Positions 22,192 to 28,994 of a stretch of DNA of 37,194 bases are shown piece after piece; position 1 is the stretch's first letter; each line of letters opens with the position of its first letter. Source of the DNA: Bacteroidia bacterium (GTDB lineage Bacteria > Bacteroidota > Bacteroidia > Chitinophagales > UBA2359); contig JAUHXA010000065.1 in NCBI GenBank assembly GCA_030427245.1, forward strand, positions 1-37,194, written 5' to 3'. The translations under genes and the position numbers were made by a program. The notes beneath the pieces were generated by a model. The model made no database searches and was not told the DNA's origin. It worked only from the letters and a program-made list of their open reading frames with translations.

Positions 22192-23244
22192 TTAATGTCC
22201 TATTCCTGCCAAAGAATACAGCGTCTTCAAAGCATCAGAATTGACATAATAGTAAGTGAATCCAAAATATTCATCACTAAAATTGTCTGCATTGGCGTTG
22301 GTGAAGTCGGCTGATACTTTATTGAAAACATAGCTTTGACCAATATCAATTTGAGAGCCTCCCAATAATAGCATATTGTTGTTGGCTTGGGTACTATTTT
22401 CGCTCATTGATACCAATGGCAGGTTTTTGATAAATTGCTGATTGTTTTTGGTCAAAGTCAAAAATGAACGCTTAAATACATCCTCTGATACGTTTCTCTG
22501 TTGGTTGGGAAGGTAAGGGTACACTCTGGGGTCATACGCTTTGATAGCAAAGCAGTATTGATTTCGTAAAAATCGGTCGTTTTGGAAGTGGAGCGCATTG
22601 GACCCGTTGATGTGTATATCTTGACCAGCTCCACGAAACTTGATGTAAATGTTTACGCTTTTGACGTGTTCAAAAAGAAGAGCCTGTATAGCGTTGCCGT
22701 TGGTCTGCAAATATTCCTTGATTCGCTCGTAATAGTTTGATGTGGTGAAATACATTGACATAATGAAGTTTTCACCAATGCTATTGCCATTTAGAGCTGT
22801 TGTGTTGCCTTTCGCCAAATCTGCGAAATCAATGATAGGATTGTAGCGTACTCTACTAGCCGAAGGGTCTGCTACGATGCCGCCCATTGGGTGAATGAAT
22901 TTGTCCGCTTGAAGGCTGTTTGCTCCAATCTGCAGGAGTGGCAAGTCGTGTAAAATTTCTTGGTTGGCATCGTACTTTTTGAGCTGCAAAGATGCCTGTT
23001 GATATGCCCACGTTGGTACATTGTTGTACTTACTATCATCGTTGGGCAGTATGTCTGGATGGTAAGCCGTAACGCCTAAAATCTTGCCGTACTCCAATAC
23101 ATCGAAGTCCACAGGTAAGTTTTTGGGCTGTCCACTAAAAGACTCCGTAGGTCTTCTAAATGGAGCTGTCACCAATTCGTGTCGGATGCTCCTAAAGTAG
23201 AGGCTGAACAACAATGATTGTATAAGTGAAAATTGATTCAACAT
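22192..23244 (-). CDS. 350-aa capsid protein candidate
   Basis: The sequence is beta-rich throughout, with strands such as VKSVNIYIKFRGAGQDIHIN, YCFAIKAYDPRVYPYLPNQQ and SDEYFGFTYYYVNSDALKTL, no enzyme motif and no signal peptide. Size (350 aa) and composition fit a major capsid protein of the jelly-roll type more than an HK97 fold, but I cannot name a family. It sits next to the 239-aa protein, the other abundant-protein candidate. A hairpin with an 8-bp stem lies 36 nt upstream of its start. Confidence 0.5.
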   Translation of the reverse strand: MLNQFSLIQSLLFSLYFRSIRHELVTAPFRRPTESFSGQPKNLPVDFDVLEYGKILGVTAYHPDILPNDDSKYNNVPTWAYQQASLQLKKYDANQEILHDLPLLQIGANSLQADKFIHPMGGIVADPSASRVRYNPIIDFADLAKGNTTALNGNSIGENFIMSMYFTTSNYYERIKEYLQTNGNAIQALLFEHVKSVNIYIKFRGAGQDIHINGSNALHFQNDRFLRNQYCFAIKAYDPRVYPYLPNQQRNVSEDVFKRSFLTLTKNNQQFIKNLPLVSMSENSTQANNNMLLLGGSQIDIGQSYVFNKVSADFTNANADNFSDEYFGFTYYYVNSDALKTLYSLAGIGH

Positions 23245-23279
23245 TTGCAGATACTTGATTTTGGGATGATTAGAGAATA

Positions 23280-23318
23280 AGCGGTGTATTCCAATTCTAT
23301 GAAGAAGTCCACACCGCT
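23280..23318. other. Hairpin upstream of the capsid candidate
   Basis: AGCGGTGT (23280-23287) and ACACCGCT (23311-23318) form an 8-bp stem in the 145-nt gap between the 239-aa and 350-aa genes. On the minus strand it is followed by a weak T-rich TATTCT. It may be an mRNA-processing or partial termination element setting the ratio of the two proteins; no other gene is seen in the gap. Confidence 0.5.
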
Positions 23319-23389
23319 ATCTTCCAGTATCAAAATAAAATGAGAAAAGCCTTTGCAGGTCTTACATTTATTCTTTTTGCTTCAACAGC

Positions 23390-24109
23390 TTACAGGGCAG
23401 TAAATACAGAATCTTGCTTTTTGCTTCGCAAGTAATCAGCAACATTGCTTACTTCATAGCCTCTGGCTTCGTAAATCAATACGTGGTAAGTGTTTGCAGT
23501 TGCATTTTCCAAACTTGAAGAGTATGGAATTTGTACTTCTGGTTTGGTGGTTTGTGAGTGCAAAATCACATCATAAGGTCGAGTCTCAATAAAACCGTCA
23601 CCATTTTGGATGTTGTTTCGTACGCCAATCGCTCCGTTTGCGGCTGCTCCCTGCTGTGTTTCGGGTGTGAAGTAGAATCGCTTCAATGACAAATCCTGCT
23701 GTTTGGTCAATTGAGATACATTCATTTTGAATGTGCCATTGTAAATGTCCAACAGGTTTAATTCTTGTGCAACAGGGAACAAAGAGGTGTCTACAAAAGT
23801 CCTGTCTTGTAAACGCCATTCATTCCCAACTTTTGTCAATAAACCGATTTTGACTGACCAAGCATAAATCATGAAAGCGTGCTGGTCACTCAATAAAATT
23901 TCAAGGTCTCCACCTTCTGAACCCAAGTTTCCGTTTTTCAAATCAAAAACGTACTGGTTCTTTCCGTCCTTCAATTTCTGAATGATACGAACGTCACGGT
24001 CAATTGCTCGAATGTCTTTTGCTTTCAAGTCAATTCCGTTGTCTCTTGCATAGCGTTGGAGAGCATCCCATCTGAATTGTGCGCTTTGCAGCATTTGTGT
24101 TGTGTTCAT
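23390..24109 (-). CDS. 239-aa capsid protein candidate
   Basis: After a helical N-terminus (SAQFRWDALQRYARDNGIDL) the protein is beta-rich (NEWRLQDRTFVDTSLFPVAQ, PYDVILHSQTTKPEVQIPYS, NTYHVLIYEARGYEVSNVAD). It has no membrane segment or catalytic motif. It is the first gene of the capsid/fibre segment and divergent from cassette D, whose operators start 40 bp upstream of its ATG. A second capsid protein or a capsid-associated protein is inferred from position and composition only. Confidence 0.5.
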   Translation of the reverse strand: MNTTQMLQSAQFRWDALQRYARDNGIDLKAKDIRAIDRDVRIIQKLKDGKNQYVFDLKNGNLGSEGGDLEILLSDQHAFMIYAWSVKIGLLTKVGNEWRLQDRTFVDTSLFPVAQELNLLDIYNGTFKMNVSQLTKQQDLSLKRFYFTPETQQGAAANGAIGVRNNIQNGDGFIETRPYDVILHSQTTKPEVQIPYSSSLENATANTYHVLIYEARGYEVSNVADYLRSKKQDSVFTAL

Positions 24110-24148
24110 CTGTATGAGTTTTATAGATGATGATGAAATATTTTTAAA

Positions 24149-24205
24149 AGTTCTAAAATTGATACCGAAAGTTCGATTTTTGATACTGACTACACCTTAT
24201 CTTTG
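24149..24205 (+). promoter_or_regulatory. Cassette D tandem operators and promoter
   Basis: Operator 1 AGTTCTAAAATTGATACC (24149-24166) and operator 2 AGTTCGATTTTTGATACT (24170-24187) are 21 bp apart. TATCTTTG (24198-24205) follows after 10 bp. The capsid-segment gene starts 40 bp to the left in the opposite direction. Confidence 0.8.
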
Positions 24206-24207
24206 CA

Positions 24208-24364
24208 GCGACCAAAGTTTAAAATGTTGAATAAGTTGCTAAATCAACTTTAAATTTACTTAAAGATACTGCCCACTGGTTAAGTGAAAAGTTCTTACTT
24301 GTTCTGGATTTTTAAACTTTGGTCAACCCAGTGGGCTTTTATTCACTTTTTTAAACTTGTAAAA
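24208..24364 (+). ncRNA. Cassette D leader RNA
   Basis: Segment a GACCAAAGTTTAAAA (24210-24224) pairs perfectly over 15 bp with a' (24310-24324). TTTGGTCA of a' pairs with TGACCAAA (24366-24373) at the gene start. GCCCACTGGTT (24271-24281) pairs with AACCcAGTGGGC (24325-24336, one bulged C), followed by TTTT. The motif TTAAAGATAC before the terminator arm is conserved in the other leaders. Confidence 0.75.
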
Positions 24365-24571
24365 ATGACCAAACAAGCAAATCCCGAACAAGTACAGACT
24401 TCAATTGACAAGTTATTTTCCTTTCGCTCCAAAGAAGAAATATTGCTTCATCTTTGTCGAGCCATTTACGTCAATCACGAATCCAATAAAAGCGATGATG
24501 CCACAGGATTCACTTTGATGATTTTAGCAGAGTATGTGTATAAACTGCCAGAAAAATCGTCAAAGAACTAA
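24365..24571 (+). CDS. Cassette D small helical protein, paralogous family
   Basis: The 68-aa protein (MTKQANPEQVQTSIDKLFSF) is most similar to cassette E: both have LLH.[CS]RA[IM]..N, then KSD..T.FTLM.LAE[YF]V[YH][KE]LP. The reading frame stays open upstream to an ATG at 24284, but that part lies in the structured leader. The ATG at 24365 matches the family length and the a/a'' relation. No named domain; helical and soluble. Confidence 0.8.
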   Translation: MTKQANPEQVQTSIDKLFSFRSKEEILLHLCRAIYVNHESNKSDDATGFTLMILAEYVYKLPEKSSKN

Positions 24572-24598
24572 AGTTCTATTTTTGATACTGTTAAAAGC

Positions 24599-24636
24599 AA
24601 AAGCGGTTCATTCCTCACGGTTTGAACCGCTTTTTT
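24599..24636 (+). terminator. Terminator of cassette D
   Basis: AAAAGCGGTTCA (24599-24610) pairs with TGAACCGCTTTT (24623-24634) with more T after it. An operator-like AGTTCTATTTTTGATACT lies just before it at 24572-24589, immediately after the stop codon, with no -7 box in register. Confidence 0.8.
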
Positions 24637-24656
24637 GTTTGCTTGAAAATATGGAT

Positions 24657-25160
24657 TTACACAGATTGGTTGTCGTAAATGGTATTCGCTGCTCCAATTT
24701 TGCCCATACCTGCTACGCCTCCGTATTGGTCGATGTACATAGAAGTTTGACTTCCAATACTGCCTATTGATATTGGGGTAACAGGCGTAAGTTTGAGCGC
24801 ATTAAGAACAGGCGTTGCTACGTATTGCGTGACTACATTTTGACCGCCATAAGCGACCATTCCTGTACCAAGAGCCGTAACAATAGCAGGAGGTAGAAAG
24901 TCCAAGAGTTCTGGTTTTGCCATCAGCAAACCACCTGCTCCAGCTACTCCCAAGTCTGCTATAAGTCCATCCACTCCCATCATTTCACGAATCGTTTGCC
25001 CCCTAGTGGGTCTAACGGTATTCATAATGGCTGCAATGGTCATAGCCAAAGCATAGCCACCACCGATAGATATGATGAACAAAATCAATTGTTCGTCCAC
25101 GCCTGCCACTTTTGCTTTTGAAGCTCTGCGGCGTTTTGTTTTATTACAAGTTCTACACAT
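24657..25160 (-). CDS. 167-aa membrane protein, virion block
   Basis: A basic Cys-containing N-terminus (MCRTCNKTKRRRASK) precedes a strong hydrophobic segment (LILFIISIGGGYALAMTIAA), and Gly/Ala-rich hydrophobic stretches follow around 65-85 and 90-125 (VTALGTGMVAYGGQNVVTQY). The basic head could contact DNA. This would fit an internal virion membrane protein; the family is unrecognised. It lies between the terminator of cassette D and the lysine-rich peptide gene. Confidence 0.65.
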   Translation of the reverse strand: MCRTCNKTKRRRASKAKVAGVDEQLILFIISIGGGYALAMTIAAIMNTVRPTRGQTIREMMGVDGLIADLGVAGAGGLLMAKPELLDFLPPAIVTALGTGMVAYGGQNVVTQYVATPVLNALKLTPVTPISIGSIGSQTSMYIDQYGGVAGMGKIGAANTIYDNQSV

Positions 25161-25225
25161 GATAGTGTTGTTTTGAAAAGTTATTGAATTGTATTTCAGT
25201 CGAAAAAGCTACACACTATCAGTGC

Positions 25226-25402
25226 TTACTTCTTTTTTTTCTTCGTTTTGCGCTTGCCAGCAGATTCTACACAGTAGCCATCAGAAGTTTTGACCACTTT
25301 GGCGGTTTTGTTTTGTCCGTGTAGTTTTTTTTGCACCTTCTTTGCTGCGGTTTTTGTTTTGTGGCAGCTCACTTTTTTGTACTTCCTTGCAGTAGTAGCC
25401 AT
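25226..25402 (-). CDS. 58-aa lysine-rich peptide
   Basis: The frame starting at the ATG at 25402 encodes MATTARKYKKVSCHKTKTAA, then repeated KK/QK pairs, and ends KRKTKKKKK. About a third of residues are lysine. Small, very basic proteins in virion blocks commonly neutralise or condense packaged DNA. It fills a gap of 284 nt and is tightly placed between the transglutaminase-like and 167-aa membrane genes, supporting its reality. A processed capsid-internal peptide is another possibility. Confidence 0.65.
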   Translation of the reverse strand: MATTARKYKKVSCHKTKTAAKKVQKKLHGQNKTAKVVKTSDGYCVESAGKRKTKKKKK

Positions 25403-25444
25403 GTCAGTATATTTTTTTTAAGGTTGATAAATTAAAAAATCAGA

Positions 25445-26902
25445 TTATTCGCTTGTAGCAGCATAAGTTATGGCCGCCAATCCAAGTAACAGTAAGCCAC
25501 TTGAACCGTCAGAACTTTCTGCATTGCCGTAAGTATTCGGGTCGGCTGTATAAATGCCGCTATTGTCGTTGATTGGGTTGGTACGTGGAAAGTCATTGCT
25601 GTGGGGAATGTCAGCACCTGTGAGTTCCACAGGTTCTTTTCCGAAAATAGCTTTGATTGTTCCAGCCAATGCTGCAAATGCAGCAATCAATTTGGTGACC
25701 AGTATGACGGTTGCCGTAATCGTTGCTGGTTCTCCAATCCCTTCAATGCTCCACTTTCTTTCGTTTTTTGCCATTGAAGCTATCAGAGCTTCGGGCGTTT
25801 GGTTATCGAACCTATTGATACTGATGATTCTTCGTCTTAAATATGAAAGCCAATCTTTTGACGTTATTCTGGTTATCTCCAAAATATCTAATGTGGTTGC
25901 TTGCTGCGCTACACGCTTTGTGCGAACAACGGCAGGCACTTCATTGAGTAGCTTTTGACTGTTGATGAACAAATACAGGAAAGACAAGGGTGCAAATTCT
26001 GCCTTGTGGTCTATGGTTTGAAAAAACTGATAGACTTTGCCCATATACTTTTTACTGCTACTGGTCAGCGTTCTTTGCTTTTTGTAGAGCATATAGAAAT
26101 AGTCGTTCAGTCTCTCAATGCTTCGGTCGTCCAACACACCACGATTGGCCGTTTTCTTGTCCTTCTCGTACCAAGAATTTAGCACAATCAAGCCCTCTTT
26201 TTCGCATCGTTGTTCATCTCCCCAAAAGACGTATCTATTTAACCATGCTTTTGCAGCAAGAAAATGATAGATACCATCATCGTCACCTTCCCATACATGC
26301 GCCAGTGATGGAAACAAACCTTCACCCGCTATTCCGTTTGTGCCTGATATTATTGCAACTCGTGACATATCTATTTTTTTGCCTGTTGGTGTGTAATCTT
26401 GTACCCAGTTGTACTTTTTTTCTGCATCGAACCGATGCCAAACGCCATCAATAATAATATCTTCATCTTCTATCTGAACAATGACATAAACGTGTCGAGC
26501 GTGTTTACCATCCTGTCTTCTATAATTCGTAAATCGGTACTTGTAAGGAACTCCCATTCCTTGTAGACAAGATGCCGTAAAATTAGAGAAGCTTTTGCAG
26601 TCGCCACGCTTGGAGGTGTTCAGAGCATTGGGTAACTGTACGTATTGAAATTCTTCTGTATCTGCTACATAGCGAAAGGAACGTAACAACCTCCAAATTT
26701 CGTTACACGCTTGTCTGATGGAAGTAGGTTGAGCAAACAAGGCTTCTACAAAGTTCCCAACATATTTAGCCCCCAAGCTATCTGCCTGTATCACAGCTTC
26801 AATTATATCACGTGTAGTACATTCTCCCTCACAAGTGACCAAAATGTTTCCCGATGCTTTGGGGATTGTCTCGTTTGCGATATGTGTAACGTGTTTACTC
26901 AT
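25445..26902 (-). CDS. Transglutaminase-like cysteine-fold virion protein
   Basis: The 485-aa protein has a transglutaminase/papain-like core with candidate triad Cys102 (KRGDCKSFSNF), His137 (HARHVYVIVQ) and Asp152 (IIIDGVWHRFD). It contains a helical middle region, then hydrophobic stretches near the C-terminus (ITATVILVTKLIAAFAALAG and a final LLLLGLAAITYAATS). Such domains act as peptidases or cross-linkers. Placed in the virion block, it could be an entry enzyme, maturation protease or virion-membrane anchored structural protein. The triad is visible, but activity is unproven. It overlaps the next gene by 8 nt. Confidence 0.75.
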   Translation of the reverse strand: MSKHVTHIANETIPKASGNILVTCEGECTTRDIIEAVIQADSLGAKYVGNFVEALFAQPTSIRQACNEIWRLLRSFRYVADTEEFQYVQLPNALNTSKRGDCKSFSNFTASCLQGMGVPYKYRFTNYRRQDGKHARHVYVIVQIEDEDIIIDGVWHRFDAEKKYNWVQDYTPTGKKIDMSRVAIISGTNGIAGEGLFPSLAHVWEGDDDGIYHFLAAKAWLNRYVFWGDEQRCEKEGLIVLNSWYEKDKKTANRGVLDDRSIERLNDYFYMLYKKQRTLTSSSKKYMGKVYQFFQTIDHKAEFAPLSFLYLFINSQKLLNEVPAVVRTKRVAQQATTLDILEITRITSKDWLSYLRRRIISINRFDNQTPEALIASMAKNERKWSIEGIGEPATITATVILVTKLIAAFAALAGTIKAIFGKEPVELTGADIPHSNDFPRTNPINDNSGIYTADPNTYGNAESSDGSSGLLLLGLAAITYAATSE

Positions 26903-27401
26903 ATACTATGCCCATACCTGCACGAACAGTGCCGTCAAATCGCTTGTTTTCTGAAAGTAAGACGTTGTAATAAATGTCAATCGCTGGTGTAAAGCCTTGT
27001 TTCAAAGATGAAACCAACGTTTCGATGGTCGAAAGAGCTTGGAGATTGACACGGACAGGAATCACTTTGGTTGTTCCTGTGGGTAACTGCAATGCTGTAC
27101 GCAAATCGTATTGTGCGACTTGCTGCCCAGCATGTGAAATAGTGCCGTTCAATCCGTGGATGAAAATAGGAAAGGGATTGTTGTTTGTGACCTTCAACTC
27201 TACGGTCAAAGGAATGTTATTGACCGAGCTTAGGACATTCTGCAACACTTCCCACCATTTTTGACCACCTCCCAATGGTGAGAGCTTCAAGCTTACTTTA
27301 CCTGCTCTCACATCTAAATTGCTGCTTACATAATCATAACCTTTTCCAAACAAAGTTTTGAAAAGGAACAATGCACCAACAATTTTAAGGATTTGGTTCA
27401 T
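26895..27401 (-). CDS. 168-aa anchored LEA14-like beta protein
   Basis: Starting at the ATG at 27401, MNQILKIVGALFLFKTLFG forms a membrane anchor. A beta domain with LTVELKVTNNNPFPIFIHGL, then a TTKVIPVRVNL strand and an IDIYYNVLLSE strand follows. This is the pattern of LEA14/WHy domains (strand-rich, NxNPxP motif). It is the first gene of the minus-strand virion block. The role is unknown; an anchored periplasmic-facing or virion-membrane protein fits the many anchored neighbours. Confidence 0.7.
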   Translation of the reverse strand: MNQILKIVGALFLFKTLFGKGYDYVSSNLDVRAGKVSLKLSPLGGGQKWWEVLQNVLSSVNNIPLTVELKVTNNNPFPIFIHGLNGTISHAGQQVAQYDLRTALQLPTGTTKVIPVRVNLQALSTIETLVSSLKQGFTPAIDIYYNVLLSENKRFDGTVRAGMGIVYE

Positions 27402-27537
27402 AGAATTTTTGGTTCTGTGAGTCGAAAAACAATGCAATGATAGGCAAGCAAAAAACAATGCTTTTTTATTCTTTTTCTTTAAGCATCAGCAAGTTACAAT
27501 ATTATTTTATTGTTCTTATTGTTTCGGTTTTGGGCAT

Positions 27538-27568
27538 AAAAAAACCTGTTTTCAATCAAGAAAACAGG
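27538..27568 (-). terminator. Terminator between HTH gene and virion block
   Basis: On the minus strand CCTGTTTTC pairs with GAAAACAGG around TTGATT, followed by seven T. It ends transcription from the HTH gene, so the virion block needs its own promoter in 27402-27537, where TAATATTG is a near-consensus -7 box. Confidence 0.8.
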
Positions 27569-27595
27569 CTTTTATTTCACCTTTAAACATTAGCG

Positions 27596-27835
27596 TTAAA
27601 TGCCAAAATGCTTTTTTATCTTATCAACTTGCTTGGGTGAAAAAATCCTTATTCTTCGATAATCTTCATAAGACAATCCCAACAAGTATTGATGTAATGG
27701 GATTCTGTCTCCTTCAATATTTATCGTTCCTCGCATCCAGTTTTTGAATGTGACACGGTGAACGTTCAATAAATCTGCTATTGCAGACTTGTTTAATGTT
27801 TCTGCTTTTGCTTTTGCTTGGGTAGCTGAATCCAT
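27596..27835 (-). CDS. Small HTH DNA-binding protein
   Basis: The 79-aa protein has a helix-turn-helix in residues about 14-40: LNKSAIADLLNVHRVTFKNW followed by MRG. The rest is basic (SYEDYRRIRIFSPKQVDKIK). It is likely a regulator, excisionase-like protein or replication accessory. It lies beside the iteron origin and upstream of the virion block, separated from both by terminators. The start ATG at 27835 gives the whole HTH. Confidence 0.75.
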   Translation of the reverse strand: MDSATQAKAKAETLNKSAIADLLNVHRVTFKNWMRGTINIEGDRIPLHQYLLGLSYEDYRRIRIFSPKQVDKIKKHFGI

Positions 27836-28008
27836 GTTGTTTGATTTGGGGTGATTGAGAATTATACTTCTGACTGTCTTTTAGACTGTTTGACTATAAT
27901 TTTATACTTTGGCGTTTTACATGCGTTAAGTGTTTGTGATTGACTGTTTTGTGTGAAAAGCAGCTGACTCTTACTTTGACCATCGTTTTGACTACTTACT
28001 ATATAGAC

Positions 28009-28069
28009 AAATATAGCAACTATACGGTTCAAATCGTAAAATATTACTGTTAGTTCTAAAAATGAATCT
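28009..28069 (-). promoter_or_regulatory. Promoter and half-operator for the HTH gene
   Basis: On the minus strand TATATTTG (28016-28009) is a consensus -7 box. An operator-like site (28052-28069, plus-strand AGTTCTAAAAATGAATCT) lies about 35 bp further upstream. The leader to the HTH gene would be about 165 nt; I see no terminator-like stem in it. Confidence 0.5.
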
Positions 28070-28120
28070 TGTTTTTCCCCTTTTCGCTTTATGTCGCTGA
28101 CTTCGTGATTTTGGAGATAC

Positions 28121-28155
28121 AAAAAAAGCTCCAAGACTTTGAAGACTTGGAGCTA
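28121..28155 (-). terminator. Intrinsic terminator, minus strand
   Basis: AGCTCCAAGTCTT pairs with AAGaCTTGGAGCT on the minus strand, followed by TTTTTTTG. It would stop minus-strand transcription coming from the origin region before the HTH gene promoter. Confidence 0.75.
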
Positions 28156-28213
28156 TAAAAACCTAAAATATAAAACGGTTATTTGCCAATAACCAACCAT
28201 TCAATCTATTGGT

Positions 28214-28280
28214 AAAAAAAAGAGGTAATCGTTACCCTCAATTACCTCTGTAACCATGCTCTTAATAAGATGTTCTTACG
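28214..28280 (-). ncRNA. Small RNA candidate beside the origin
   Basis: On the minus strand a TATATTTG (28292-28285) precedes a stretch of about 60 nt ending in the terminator AGAGGTAAT (28249-28241) / ATTACCTCT (28229-28221) plus T-run (28220-28214). No reading frame fits. Loop GGTAAC is partly complementary to upstream GGTTAC. A replication-control or regulatory RNA is inferred from its position near the iterons. Confidence 0.5.
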
Positions 28281-28495
28281 AATACAAATATACTATTTTT
28301 TTGTGAGACTATCAAGGAAAAAAAAAGGATAGTTTCATTGATAGGACTTTATTTTTTTTGAGTAAATCCGTTATAGTTATTTTTTTTATATGCTTATTGG
28401 TTTCCAAAGAATCGCTTTTTTTAAGGACTGACTCAAACAGTTTTTGAAAATAGGTGAAGTGCATGTAGTGTACTATAAAAGTATATAGGGATTGT

Positions 28496-28870
28496 GGTGA
28501 CAGCAAAAAAACAGCATTTTTCGTGTAAATGTCTAATTGTCATAATGTTAAGTGTCACCAAAAAAAAATGCAAATCGTATTTGAATGGTGACAAAGATAA
28601 AATTAACTGTAAGCCAACAAAAAACAAAACGCACGAACTTGTAATTTTATAGTGTAAGGTGTCACCAAGCCGTCACCACATTTGGTGACACTTGGAGGTG
28701 TCACCAAATTAAAAAAAGTTTGGTGACGCTTTTGGTGACGTTTTGGTGACACCTTTTGTTTAGAGAATCAGCCTTTTATAAAAGTGTCACCACGTCACCA
28801 AAGAATCTATATACACACTCAAAAATAATACTAATAATAATAATAGTAAGTAGTGTTGTTGTTTTTGCGA
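28496..28870. other. Iteron-type replication origin
   Basis: Twelve copies of GGTGAC/GTCACC lie on both strands at 28496, 28554, 28587, 28661, 28672, 28684, 28700, 28722, 28734, 28745, 28786 and 28794, most embedded in TTTGGTGACAC. An AT-rich tract with TAA/TAATAATAATA repeats (about 28820-28870) follows and could be the unwinding element. It lies just past the primase-helicase gene. The rest of 28160-28994 has no credible gene: the short frames there cross iterons and terminators. Confidence 0.75.
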
Positions 28871-28941
28871 AAAATGAAATTTAAATCAACAAAAAAAAAG
28901 TTGAATGTAAAAATGGGGTTTTGATTTGAACAAGTACAAAA

Positions 28942-28977
28942 AATAAAGGCACTAAGAGAATACTTAGTGCCTTTATT
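28942..28977 (-). terminator. Terminator of the primase-helicase gene
   Basis: AATAAAGGCACTAAG (28942-28956) and CTTAGTGCCTTTATT (28963-28977) are a perfect 15-bp stem around a 6-nt loop, 17 nt past the stop codon, followed on the minus strand by TTTTTTG. Confidence 0.85.
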
Positions 28978-28994
28978 GGTGGATGAAAGAAAGG

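Noticed and set aside
24284-24364. Longer N-terminus for the cassette D protein
   Set aside because: The upstream in-frame codons lie in the leader stems and terminator; family length and the a'' position point to the ATG at 24365. The same applies to 33607-33690 in cassette E.
27862-28134. Minus-strand 90-aa frame near the HTH gene
   Set aside because: It crosses the -7 box TATATTTG, the operator-like site and the terminator stem at 28121-28155, and the protein has no recognisable features.
28312-28627. Two overlapping minus-strand 64-aa frames in the origin region
   Set aside because: They overlap each other and the first iterons, are low-complexity, and have no start context or homologous look.
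28496-28799. CRISPR-like repeat array
   Set aside because: The repeated unit is only 6-11 bp, occurs on both strands and has irregular spacing; it fits iterons, not a CRISPR array.
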